This document shows, piece by piece, positions 57,080-64,000 of a stretch of 64,000 bases of DNA. The position numbers and the translations under genes are program-made. Each line of letters begins with the position of its first letter. The stretch's first letter is position 1. The stretch is from Piscinibacter gummiphilus. GTDB lineage: Bacteria; Pseudomonadota; Gammaproteobacteria; Burkholderiales; Burkholderiaceae_C. The notes beneath the pieces were generated by a model. The model was not told the origin of the DNA. It made no database searches and worked only from the letters and a program-made list of their open reading frames with translations. The stretch covers positions 4,650,001 through 4,714,000 of the forward strand of contig NZ_CP015118.1 in assembly GCF_002116905.1 (NCBI RefSeq), written 5' to 3'.

Positions 57080-57849
57080 GGTGTCTTTCCCTTTCGAAGG
57101 CTGTAGACGGCGAGTCCGATGTATTCGTGGAGCGCCGCCTGCGCGCGGGCCAGCGTGCCGTTGCTCGGCACCCAGGAACGCCAGCTGTGGTCGGCGATCT
57201 GCCTGAACCCGATGGGCCAGGGCTTGAAGTTCATGCCGAGGCTCTCGGCGATGCCGAGGGCGCGGCGCATGTGCAGCGCGTTGGTCACGAGCCAGACGGG
57301 CCCGCGGTGGGCGCGCACGCGGTCGCGAAGCTGCGCCATCTCCTGCTGGGTGTTCATCGCGCCAGCGGACAGCTCGACGTCGGCGTCCGGCACCCCCAGC
57401 TCCCGTGCGAGGCGACCCGACGCACCCGCGAGCGAATCTTCCGCATCCCCCGGCGGGCCACCGGTGAACACCATGCGCCCGCCCGTCTGCCGCCAGAGCG
57501 AGACGCCACCGTGCACGCGCTCCCAGCCCATGACGTCGAAGCGCACCCGCGTGCGGCCGATGGGCGTGCGCATCTCGCCCGACGACAGCACGACGATGAG
57601 CGTCTCGGGGTCGGCCACCGGCGCGGCGATGTCGGCGCGGGTGGGGTCCCCCTCGAGCGACGACAGCATCGTGTCGGCGAACATGGGGATGGAGAACACG
57701 AAGGCCCACGCGAACAGCCCCGCCCACACGAACCGCCCGCGGCGCAGCCAGCTGCCCGCGGGCTGCCGGAACGACACGACGGCGAGCACCGCCAGCAGCA
57801 CCAGCAGGTGCACGTGCGTGGGCAGGATCAGCTCGAGCGGATGGGACAT
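57076..57849 (-). CDS. YdcF/SanA-like DUF218 membrane protein
   Basis: A 257-aa protein with two N-terminal membrane segments (LLVLLAVLAVVSF; FVWAGLFAWAFVFSIPMF) and a periplasmic DUF218 domain, visible as LIVVLSSGEMRT, GGRMVFTGGPPGDAEDS, LSAGAMNTQQEM and VTNALHMRRALGIAESL. The family is linked to envelope polysaccharide or undecaprenyl-linked carrier handling (ElyC, SanA) but mechanism is not settled. It lies in the polysaccharide operon and overlaps the propeller gene by ATGA. Confidence 0.85.
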   Translation of the reverse strand: MSHPLELILPTHVHLLVLLAVLAVVSFRQPAGSWLRRGRFVWAGLFAWAFVFSIPMFADTMLSSLEGDPTRADIAAPVADPETLIVVLSSGEMRTPIGRTRVRFDVMGWERVHGGVSLWRQTGGRMVFTGGPPGDAEDSLAGASGRLARELGVPDADVELSAGAMNTQQEMAQLRDRVRAHRGPVWLVTNALHMRRALGIAESLGMNFKPWPIGFRQIADHSWRSWVPSNGTLARAQAALHEYIGLAVYSLRKGKTP

Positions 57850-57872
57850 GGAGGCGTGTCCTCAGCGAGCCA

Positions 57873-59000
57873 TCAACGCGCGAAGGCGAGGTAGACCTTC
57901 TCGTCGCCATCGACCCACGAGTGGCGCGAGAACAGGCGTTCGACACGAGCCCGCGCCGCGTGGCCGAAACCTTCGTAGCGGCGGTCCTCGAGGATGCGGT
58001 TCATCGCCGCGGCGAGCGAGTCGACGTTGGCGGACTCGAACAGGTAGCCCGTCACGTCCTCCTCGACCACCTCGGGGCAGCCGCCGATGCGCGGCAGGAT
58101 CACCGGCTTGCCGCCGGCCATCGCCTCGCGTGCCGCGAGCGGGAACGACTCGCGCGTGGACGACAGCACGAAGACGTCGAGCAGCGACAGGTAGCTCGGG
58201 ATGTCGCGCTGCATGCCGGTGAAGATGATGCGGTCGGCCACGCCCGACTTCGCCACCTGCTGCTTCACGTCCTCGAGCAACGGGCCCTCGCCGATGATCA
58301 TCAGGCGCGCGTCGGGGTTGCCGGCCGACACCTTCGCGAACGCGTCGACGAGGTAGTTGTGGCCCTTCTCTTCCGACAGGCGCGCGACGATGCCGAACAC
58401 CTGGTGCTTGCCGGCGACGAGGCCGTACCGTTCCGCGAGCGGCTCGTTGCGCGGCTGCGGCACGAAGCGCGACGTGTCGACCCCGCTGTGGATCACCTCG
58501 GAGTTGGCGGCCTTCAGGCCGTGCACCATCAGGCGGTTGCGCTCGTAGTGCGATTCGAAGATCACGTGGTCGGCGCAGTTCTGCAGGATGCGCCCGCTCC
58601 ACTTGAAGTTCTTGGGGTTGTGGATGTTGTGGATGGTGGTGACGATGGGCACGCGCTTGCCCGTGCCCTTCACCCGGTAGCCGAACGGCCACAGCCGCAG
58701 CGCGAAGAACGCGCTGATGGTGGACCGCACCGACTGCGGCGCCACGAGCTCGATGCCCTCCTCGCGGATCACGCGGCGCATCGCCGCGGCGGCCTTGAAC
58801 AGGCCCGCGAAGCCCTTGAAGCCGAAGTCGATGTTGACGTGGATGGCGCCCTTGGCCTTCACCTCTTCGAGCAGCACGCCAGGCGTCGTGGCCACGTAGA
58901 CCGTGTGGCCGCGCTTCGTGAGGTCGTCGGACAGGGTCAGCAGGTCGGACTGCACACCGCCGATGCCGAACGGTTCGGTCATGAGATAGAGGATTTTCAT
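57873..59000 (-). CDS. Glycosyltransferase family 4 (GT-B)
   Basis: A 375-aa GT-B glycosyltransferase starting MKILYLMTEPFGIGGVQSDLL. The donor half contains GIVARLSEEKGHNYLVDAF and the STRESFPLAAREAMAGGKPVI motif with the catalytic-site glutamates. The start overlaps the stop of the polysaccharide deacetylase gene (ATGA). It would extend the repeat unit on the lipid carrier at the cytoplasmic face. Confidence 0.9.
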   Translation of the reverse strand: MKILYLMTEPFGIGGVQSDLLTLSDDLTKRGHTVYVATTPGVLLEEVKAKGAIHVNIDFGFKGFAGLFKAAAAMRRVIREEGIELVAPQSVRSTISAFFALRLWPFGYRVKGTGKRVPIVTTIHNIHNPKNFKWSGRILQNCADHVIFESHYERNRLMVHGLKAANSEVIHSGVDTSRFVPQPRNEPLAERYGLVAGKHQVFGIVARLSEEKGHNYLVDAFAKVSAGNPDARLMIIGEGPLLEDVKQQVAKSGVADRIIFTGMQRDIPSYLSLLDVFVLSSTRESFPLAAREAMAGGKPVILPRIGGCPEVVEEDVTGYLFESANVDSLAAAMNRILEDRRYEGFGHAARARVERLFSRHSWVDGDEKVYLAFAR

Positions 59001-59860
59001 GCGGGACTCTTCCGGGAAGGCTGGCGGTTCGAGGCGGCGGCCTGCGCGAACTTGCGCTGGCGGCGCCAATGGAGCAAGGCGTGGACGGGGTCGTAGGCGC
59101 CCGACAGCTTCAGCGCCAGGTCGAACGGCGTGTCGGCATCGGTCATCTCGGTGCGGTGGAGCAGGTGCGGCGGCGTGTTGCGGTGGTTCGCGCCAGGCGC
59201 CACCGTGACGGCCGCGGTGTAGCCGGCGCGGGCCACGAGTTCGGCCTCGCGTGGTGTCACGTCGCCCGACGGGTAGCAGAAGTGCGGCACGTCCGCGGCA
59301 ATCTGCTGCGCGATCAGCGTGCGGCTGTTCGACACCTCGGCCTCGGCCTCGGCGGCCGGCACGCGCGACAGGTACGGGTGCGAGACCGTGTGCGAGCCGA
59401 TCGAGATGCCCGGCTGGCGCGCGAGGTGGCGCACCTCGTCCCACGTGAGGTGCAGGCGCTCGGCGTTCGCCGGGTAGCGCGGATGGCTCAGCGCCTGGTC
59501 GCAGAAGGCGCTGGTCACGAAGATCGTGGCCGGCACCTTGTGGTACAGCAGCACGGGCAGTGCGTGCGTGAGGTTGTCGAGGTAGCCGTCGTCGAACGTC
59601 ACCACCACGTCGCCGCGCCGCGTGCGGCCGGCGGCCAGGTCGGCGAGCGCATCGGACAGCGAACGCACGCGGCAGTTCGCCGACAGCCACGCCATCTGCT
59701 GCTCGAACCGGTCGGGGTGCACGGTGAGCTGGTCACCGGCGAGGCCCGGGGCCACGCGGTGGTACATCAGGATGCGCAGGCCCGGGCGCACGCGTGACGC
59801 TGCCCAGCCCCACGGCAGGCACGCGAGCGACACGGCCCGCCGCAGCAGCGAATCAGCCAT
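58997..59860 (-). CDS. Polysaccharide deacetylase (NodB-homology, CE4)
   Basis: A 287-aa NodB-fold deacetylase. ILMYHRV marks the start, motif 1 VVVTFDDGYLDN supplies catalytic and metal Asp, and motif 2 SHTVSHPYL gives the two His ligands; CYPSGDVT stands in place of the usual RxPxG. It has a hydrophobic N-terminus but no clear cleavage site. It would remove N-acetyl groups from the polysaccharide, exposing free amines. A second deacetylase is encoded 1.6 kb upstream in the operon, so two residues or steps may be modified. Confidence 0.9.
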   Translation of the reverse strand: MADSLLRRAVSLACLPWGWAASRVRPGLRILMYHRVAPGLAGDQLTVHPDRFEQQMAWLSANCRVRSLSDALADLAAGRTRRGDVVVTFDDGYLDNLTHALPVLLYHKVPATIFVTSAFCDQALSHPRYPANAERLHLTWDEVRHLARQPGISIGSHTVSHPYLSRVPAAEAEAEVSNSRTLIAQQIAADVPHFCYPSGDVTPREAELVARAGYTAAVTVAPGANHRNTPPHLLHRTEMTDADTPFDLALKLSGAYDPVHALLHWRRQRKFAQAAASNRQPSRKSPA

Positions 59861-59908
59861 GGCGTCCCCCTCCCCGACGGCAGCCCGCAGCCGCCTCCCT
59901 CTTCAACT

Positions 59909-61441
59909 TCACGGCAATCTCCTCTTCTTCTTCGGCGGTTCGGCCGCCTTCTTCGCCGCCTCGTCGGCCCGCATCTCCACGGTCAGGTGCGACACCACCG
60001 CGAGCGTGAGCCACACGTAGGCCATCACGCTGAGGTCCCCGAGCCGCGAGCCGAACATGTTGACCACGAGCCCGCCCACGACGGTGCAACAGGCCCCCAT
60101 GCCGATCGACTGTGCCATCCAGTCGGGCGAACGGCGCGCGAGCTGCAAGCCCAGCCACCCGAGGCGGAACATCACCATCAGCATCGCGAACAGCGCCGGG
60201 AGCCCCATCTGGCTCGCGACGAACAGGTACATGTTGTGGTTGTCGCTCTCGTGCACGTCGCTCTCGGTGTAGAAACCCTTGAGCACGGGGAACGATCCGA
60301 AGCCCCAGCCGAACACCGGCGACTCCTTGGTCATCTCGATGGCGGCGTTCCACAGGATCAGGCGGTGGGCCGAGCTGGTGTCGATCTTCGGGGTGGTGAA
60401 GTCGTCCTGCTCGGCGCTGAGTCCGAGGCGCGCCTGCATCGACTCGGGCACCACTTCCGGCACCGCCACCACGAGGCTGATCAGCGCGGCAGCGGAGCAG
60501 GCGAGGAAGATCTTGCCGCGCGCATACCCGAGCGCGGCCACGCCCGCGGCAAAACCGAGGTACGCGCCGCGCGAGAAGCTCGCGATCAGCAGGCGCAGCC
60601 ACACCACCAGCACGATGAGCAGGGGCCAGGCCCGCCAGTTGGCGAGGTTGGTCACGAGCACGGCGATGAACGGCCCCACGGCGTACACGAGGAAGGCGCC
60701 AAACGAGTTGGGCTGGTTCTGCGGCCCGAGCAGGCGGGCCTTGTCGAGCGAGTTCACGTCGCGCTTCTCCAGCCACTCCTCGAAGCCCATCGCCATCACG
60801 AGCAGCGTGCCGAGCATCATGTAGACGGCGGTGCGCCGCGCCATCTTGCCGTCGCGGATCAGGTTGATGAAAACGAAGAAGACGAGGAACTGGTCCACCC
60901 AGGACTTGATCTCGCTGAAGCGGTCGGTGGCATGGGTGGCGCCGAGCGTGACCATCGACGTGATGACCGAAAGGATGCTCAGGAAGCACCACCAGCCCAT
61001 CACGCCGGTGCCGGGCCGCGAGGCCATCATCGGCACGCCCTCCTCCTTGCGGCGCAGGATCAGCGCGCCGATGCCGAGGATCACCAGCATGTTCGTGGCG
61101 TTGATGCCGGGGATGATGGCCACCTTGATGATGGCCGAGAACGGCAGGTACACGCAGAAGAGGCCGACGAGCCACTCCGGGTCGTTCTGCTTCATGCGCT
61201 TGAGCAGGAAGCCGCCGTAGACCAGCGCGAAGAGGTACAGCACGAACGGCGGCGACTTGAAGCCGGTGACCGCGAAGATGACCTTGATGGCGATCAGCAG
61301 GCCCACCGGCCACAGCAGGAACACCAGTGCGTCGCGCAGGGCCTGGCCACCCCAGTCGGCGATGCCGAAGGCGGGGGGCGGCGGGGGTTCGGCGCCGGGG
61401 CGCCGGAACTTCAGCGCGGGATCAGCGAGCGAACTTCTCAT
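59909..61441 (-). CDS. O-antigen ligase/polymerase-like membrane protein (Wzy/WaaL family)
   Basis: A 510-aa protein with about twelve membrane segments and a large periplasmic loop in the second half, where WNAAIEMTKESPVFGWGFGSF, in two parts, and DNHNMYLFVASQMGLPALFAM match the Wzy_C family signature. The C-terminus is basic (AAKKAAEPPKKKRR). It should join polysaccharide repeats (polymerase) or attach them (ligase); inside this operon polymerase is the more likely role. It overlaps the deacetylase gene upstream by 20 bases. Confidence 0.88.
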   Translation of the reverse strand: MRSSLADPALKFRRPGAEPPPPPAFGIADWGGQALRDALVFLLWPVGLLIAIKVIFAVTGFKSPPFVLYLFALVYGGFLLKRMKQNDPEWLVGLFCVYLPFSAIIKVAIIPGINATNMLVILGIGALILRRKEEGVPMMASRPGTGVMGWWCFLSILSVITSMVTLGATHATDRFSEIKSWVDQFLVFFVFINLIRDGKMARRTAVYMMLGTLLVMAMGFEEWLEKRDVNSLDKARLLGPQNQPNSFGAFLVYAVGPFIAVLVTNLANWRAWPLLIVLVVWLRLLIASFSRGAYLGFAAGVAALGYARGKIFLACSAAALISLVVAVPEVVPESMQARLGLSAEQDDFTTPKIDTSSAHRLILWNAAIEMTKESPVFGWGFGSFPVLKGFYTESDVHESDNHNMYLFVASQMGLPALFAMLMVMFRLGWLGLQLARRSPDWMAQSIGMGACCTVVGGLVVNMFGSRLGDLSVMAYVWLTLAVVSHLTVEMRADEAAKKAAEPPKKKRRLP

Positions 61442-62210
61442 ACATCAGGTGGTACAGGCGGTTGCCCGCGGTGCGGCGGACAGCGGACTTGGCGGCGGCG
61501 ATGGCCTGCGCCTTCCAGACGGCACGGCGCGAGCCGGCGGCGAAAGCCATGAACGTGGCATCGCCCGTGGTGGCGCGCACCGCGATGCGGGGCACCTCGG
61601 CGCCCGCGGGCACGGCGGCCCCGCCGAACACGCCCACCTCGGACGTGTGGAACACGGTGTAGCCCAGCTCGCGGCCCACGGCCAGCTGGTCGCGGCGGTA
61701 GCGGCCGCCGGGGAAGGAGATCTGCTCGACGGCGCGGCCCGTGCCCTGCTGGATGCGGTCGCGGGAATCGCGGAACTCGCCGGCGGCATCGGCCGGGGAC
61801 ATGTCGTCGAAGAAACGGTGCGTGCGGCCGTGCGAGCCGATCAGCATGCCCTGCCCGTCCATCTCGCGCAGCTGCTCCCACGAGCAGAAGTGGGCGCGGC
61901 CGCCGCCGATGAAGTCGCTGGTCACGAAGAACACCGCCTGCAGGCCGCGCTGCGCGAGGATGCGCGTGGCGTGGTGGTGGTTGCTGGCGTGGCCGTCGTC
62001 GAAGGTGAGCAGCACGCCGCGCGCGGGCAGCGGGCCGCCGAGGCGGCGCGGGTCCACGACCGTCAGGCCCTCGGCCTGGATCAGGTCGAGCTGGCGCTCG
62101 AACGCGGCGGTGGACACCGCATAGGGGCGGTCCGCCGGATCGATCGTCTGCTGCAGCTCGCGATCGTCGGCATACAGCCCGTGGTACATCAGCGTGACGA
62201 GACGGCTCAT
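61422..62210 (-). CDS. Polysaccharide deacetylase (NodB-homology, CE4)
   Basis: A 262-aa NodB-fold deacetylase starting VTLMYHGLYADD. Motif 1 VLLTFDDGHASN and motif 2 IGSHGRTHRFF hold the catalytic Asp and metal ligands, and FPGGRYRRDQ replaces the RxPxG motif. It resembles the WbmS/exosortase-associated deacetylases more than the copy at 58997. It overlaps the glycosyltransferase start upstream by ATGA and the polymerase gene downstream by 20 bases. It would generate free amino groups on the polymer. Confidence 0.9.
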   Translation of the reverse strand: MSRLVTLMYHGLYADDRELQQTIDPADRPYAVSTAAFERQLDLIQAEGLTVVDPRRLGGPLPARGVLLTFDDGHASNHHHATRILAQRGLQAVFFVTSDFIGGGRAHFCSWEQLREMDGQGMLIGSHGRTHRFFDDMSPADAAGEFRDSRDRIQQGTGRAVEQISFPGGRYRRDQLAVGRELGYTVFHTSEVGVFGGAAVPAGAEVPRIAVRATTGDATFMAFAAGSRRAVWKAQAIAAAKSAVRRTAGNRLYHLMYEKFAR

Positions 62211-63331
62211 GTCTTTTCCCAGCGCACTTCGGCGCGACCCGCAATGTAGCGGTAGAGCCCGACCACGGCCGCAAGGTTCATTTCCACGAACACGGCCGAG
62301 AAGCTCACGAGGCGGCTGCGGCGCAGGCGGGGCAGCAGCATGCCGCCCGCGGCCATCAGGTAGAAGGCGACCTGCGCGACCGCCGCGGCGAAGTAGAACG
62401 GATGCAGCGCCAGCAGCAGGCTGGTGGCGAGCAGGATCACCATGGCGTACGGCGCCACGAGGCGGAACACCTTGTGCGACATGAACTGCAGCCACAGCGG
62501 GTTGTGCAACGGCGAGAACATCCACGGGTGGCGGGCCATCGCCTGGTAGTTGCCGGTGAGCGTGCGCACCTTGCGCTTGCGCTCGCCGTCCATCTCGGAC
62601 TGCAGTTCGTCGAACAGCAGCGCCCCGCCCTCGAACAGCACGCGCTGGCCGGTGCGGGCGATGGCCATGGGCAGTTCGAAGTCGTCGAGGATGGCGTCTT
62701 CCGCGAGCGGCACGAAATCGGCCGTGCGGATCACGTAGATGGCGCCGGTGGCGCCCACCGTGGAGCGGAAGCGGCTCTCGGCCGCCCGGATCCACTTCTC
62801 ATAGCGCCAGTAGAGGCCGATGTTCGCGGCGGTGCGGGTCTGCGGGTCGAGGTGCACCAGTTCACCGCTGACGGCGCCGATGCCCGGTTGCTGCAGCCGC
62901 GCGACCAGCAGCTTCAGCGCGTCGGGCTGCATCGCCTGGCGCACGTCGTTGAACAGCACCACCGGTGTGGTCACCACCTCGAGCGCCCGGTTCAGGCCAT
63001 GGGGCTTGCCGTGGCGGCCGGGGAAATGCAGCACGCGCACGCCGGGATGGGCCGCGGCGGCCTCCTGGGTGCCGTCGGTGGAGCCGTCGGAGACCACCAC
63101 GATGTGCAGGCGGTCCTGCGGGTAGTCGAGGGCGCGCAGGTTGGCGATCTTGCGGTCGATGCGGGCGCGCTCGTTGTAGGCGGCCATCACGACGGTGACC
63201 TCGGGCCATTCGGCAGGCGCCGGCGCAGGGGTTTCGGCCGGGCGCAAACGCGCCAGCACCGCCATCAGCAGTGGGTAGCCGAAGTACGTGTAGACCAGCA
63301 GGGCCGCGGCGCACCAGAACAGGAACGACAT
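62207..63331 (-). CDS. Glycosyltransferase family 2 with C-terminal membrane segments
   Basis: A 374-aa processive-type GT2. One N-terminal membrane helix (FLFWCAAALLVYTYFGYPLLM, in two parts), then the GT-A domain with VVMAAYNERARIDRKI, VVSDGSTDGTQ, the DxD-like FNDVRQA, and ILDDFELPMAI, and three C-terminal helices. It resembles ICESt-type or cellulose-synthase-like transferases. The ATG at 63331 is chosen as the start of homology. It is the first gene after the flippase and is preceded by 263 bases with a direct repeat, so a promoter there is likely. Confidence 0.88.
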   Translation of the reverse strand: MSFLFWCAAALLVYTYFGYPLLMAVLARLRPAETPAPAPAEWPEVTVVMAAYNERARIDRKIANLRALDYPQDRLHIVVVSDGSTDGTQEAAAAHPGVRVLHFPGRHGKPHGLNRALEVVTTPVVLFNDVRQAMQPDALKLLVARLQQPGIGAVSGELVHLDPQTRTAANIGLYWRYEKWIRAAESRFRSTVGATGAIYVIRTADFVPLAEDAILDDFELPMAIARTGQRVLFEGGALLFDELQSEMDGERKRKVRTLTGNYQAMARHPWMFSPLHNPLWLQFMSHKVFRLVAPYAMVILLATSLLLALHPFYFAAAVAQVAFYLMAAGGMLLPRLRRSRLVSFSAVFVEMNLAAVVGLYRYIAGRAEVRWEKT

Positions 63332-63442
63332 CTCGGGCAGCCCTTCAGCGAATGACGGAAACGTGGGCCTGCATGGTGAACTGCAACTCGCGCATCGGAA
63401 ATCCTGGAAGTGTGGGACGCCCCTGCGGCAGCGCGGGCGCAT

Positions 63443-63468
63443 TTTCGGTCACGGTCTTTCGGTCACGG
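63443..63468. promoter_or_regulatory. Direct repeat in the gap before the GT2 gene
   Basis: TTTCGGTCACGG occurs twice with 2 bases between (63443-63454, 63457-63468), a 14-base period, 112-137 bases ahead of the GT2 start. It could bind an activator in tandem. The rest of this 263-base gap shows no gene. Confidence 0.5.
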
Positions 63469-63594
63469 ACCGGGTCGGCTGAAGGGACAGCCGCGGGACG
63501 CGGAAACACCTCCCCGACGCCAGACCGCAGGTTAACCCACCCCCCCGGGGTCATGCACGTCCCCATTCGGGGGGGCGCGCCGCCCGGGCCGCCG

Positions 63595-64000
63595 TCAGGT
63601 GGCCAGGCGGCGCCGGCGCACCAGCGCCTGCACCTGCTGGCGGACCATCGGATCCAGCAGGACGACCAGGATGCCGAGGGACACGGCCCCGACGATCAAA
63701 CGCAGCCCGATGCGCACGACGAGCCAGTCGGTGTGGATGCGGGTGGCGAGCCACCAGGCGATGAACCCGGCCACGACCATCTTCGCGAGGTGCCAGACCG
63801 GCAGCGCGGTGGACACCTCGCGCCGCCCCGTGACGAACATGCCCGACGACAGCAGCAGCATCGACACGCACGACGACATGGCCGAGCCGAGGATGCCGAA
63901 CTCGGGCACCAGCAGGAAGTTCAGGCCGAGGTTGACCGCCGCCGCGACGATCATCAGCACCATGATGATCCACGACTGCTTGCGCAGGAAGATGCCGGCG
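63595..64000 (-). CDS. Polysaccharide flippase (Wzx/MATE-like), C-terminal part (window edge)
   Basis: The visible 135 residues are the C-terminal end of a membrane exporter of the Wzx/RfbX fold: GIFLRKQSWIIMVLMIVAAAV, NFLLVPEFGILGSAMSSCVS (in parts) and two more hydrophobic segments, ending in a basic tail RRRRLAT. The N-terminus lies beyond the window. It would flip the lipid-linked repeat across the inner membrane, completing the export set with the polymerase at 59909. Confidence 0.85.
   Translation of the reverse strand, partial: AGIFLRKQSWIIMVLMIVAAAVNLGLNFLLVPEFGILGSAMSSCVSMLLLSSGMFVTGRREVSTALPVWHLAKMVVAGFIAWWLATRIHTDWLVVRIGLRLIVGAVSLGILVVLLDPMVRQQVQALVRRRRLAT

Noticed and set aside
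63345..63395. 16-codon frame (MRELQFTMQAHVSVIR) just before the GT2 gene, a possible leader peptide
   Set aside because: No ribosome site, no attenuator-like hairpins and no codon run that would suggest translation-coupled control.

Overview
The window is about 64 kb of very GC-rich DNA with dense genes, strong G/C third-position bias, short intergenic gaps and many ATGA start/stop overlaps. Gene content (FixL/FixJ-type regulators, TetR/LysR/AraC regulators, Liv-type ABC transporter, NhaA, a Vi-like UDP-HexNAc dehydrogenase/epimerase pair, hydrolases related to exosortase-A loci) points to a free-living betaproteobacterium of Burkholderiales, most likely the Leptothrix/Rubrivivax/Roseateles/Rhizobacter group. 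Species cannot be named from the sequence alone. I saw no rRNA, tRNA, CRISPR array, insertion sequence or phage gene.

Layout. (1) 1-2.0 kb: end of a PAS histidine kinase, a FixJ-like regulator and a lone receiver domain. (2) 2.2-10.3 kb: an accessory stretch of small redox and electrophile-handling genes (3-hydroxyisobutyrate-dehydrogenase-like, AhpD-like, MBL hydrolase, peroxiredoxin-like, GFA, glyoxalase, two tautomerases) with two intact TetR genes, one LysR gene, palindromic operators and several broken genes (old yellow enzyme plus a TetR stub, a TfoX-like fragment, a frameshifted tautomerase). (3) 10.5-15.2 kb: NhaA, a small glycine-zipper protein, and a diguanylate cyclase paired with an orphan periplasmic binding protein. 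(4) 15.6-22.6 kb: a two-module NRPS (A-T-C-A-T, both A domains with a glycine-like code, no thioesterase) followed by two coupled alpha/beta-hydrolase-fold genes. (5) 22.6-30.4 kb: DUF4136 lipoprotein, aldehyde dehydrogenase and a five-gene Liv-type importer, divergent from a FeaR-like AraC regulator. (6) 30.4-41.8 kb: MliC/META lipoprotein overlapping a Sfp-type phosphopantetheinyl transferase, a 1274-aa M48 membrane peptidase, a MarR/hydrolase pair, and a LysR/class II aldolase/MFS/HCCA-isomerase-like catabolic set. (7) 41.9-64 kb, nearly all on the minus strand: an extracellular polysaccharide locus with nucleotide-sugar genes, four glycosyltransferases, two polysaccharide deacetylases, an O-antigen-ligase/polymerase-like protein, an acyltransferase, a flippase, a second hydrolase pair, a secreted beta-propeller protein, and a 1750-aa lipoprotein with ten Cys-rich repeats fused to a PcRGLX/YetA-like lyase region.

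How it may fit together (inference). The polysaccharide locus looks able to make, export and trim an acidic amino-sugar polymer, with Vi-like GalNAcA precursors and partly deacetylated residues. The NRPS would be activated by the phosphopantetheinyl transferase encoded 11 kb downstream. Because hydrolases of the same two types sit both behind the NRPS and inside the polysaccharide operon, I propose that the NRPS and the polymer belong to one envelope system, possibly glycyl decoration of the polysaccharide. This link is the most interesting testable idea in the window.
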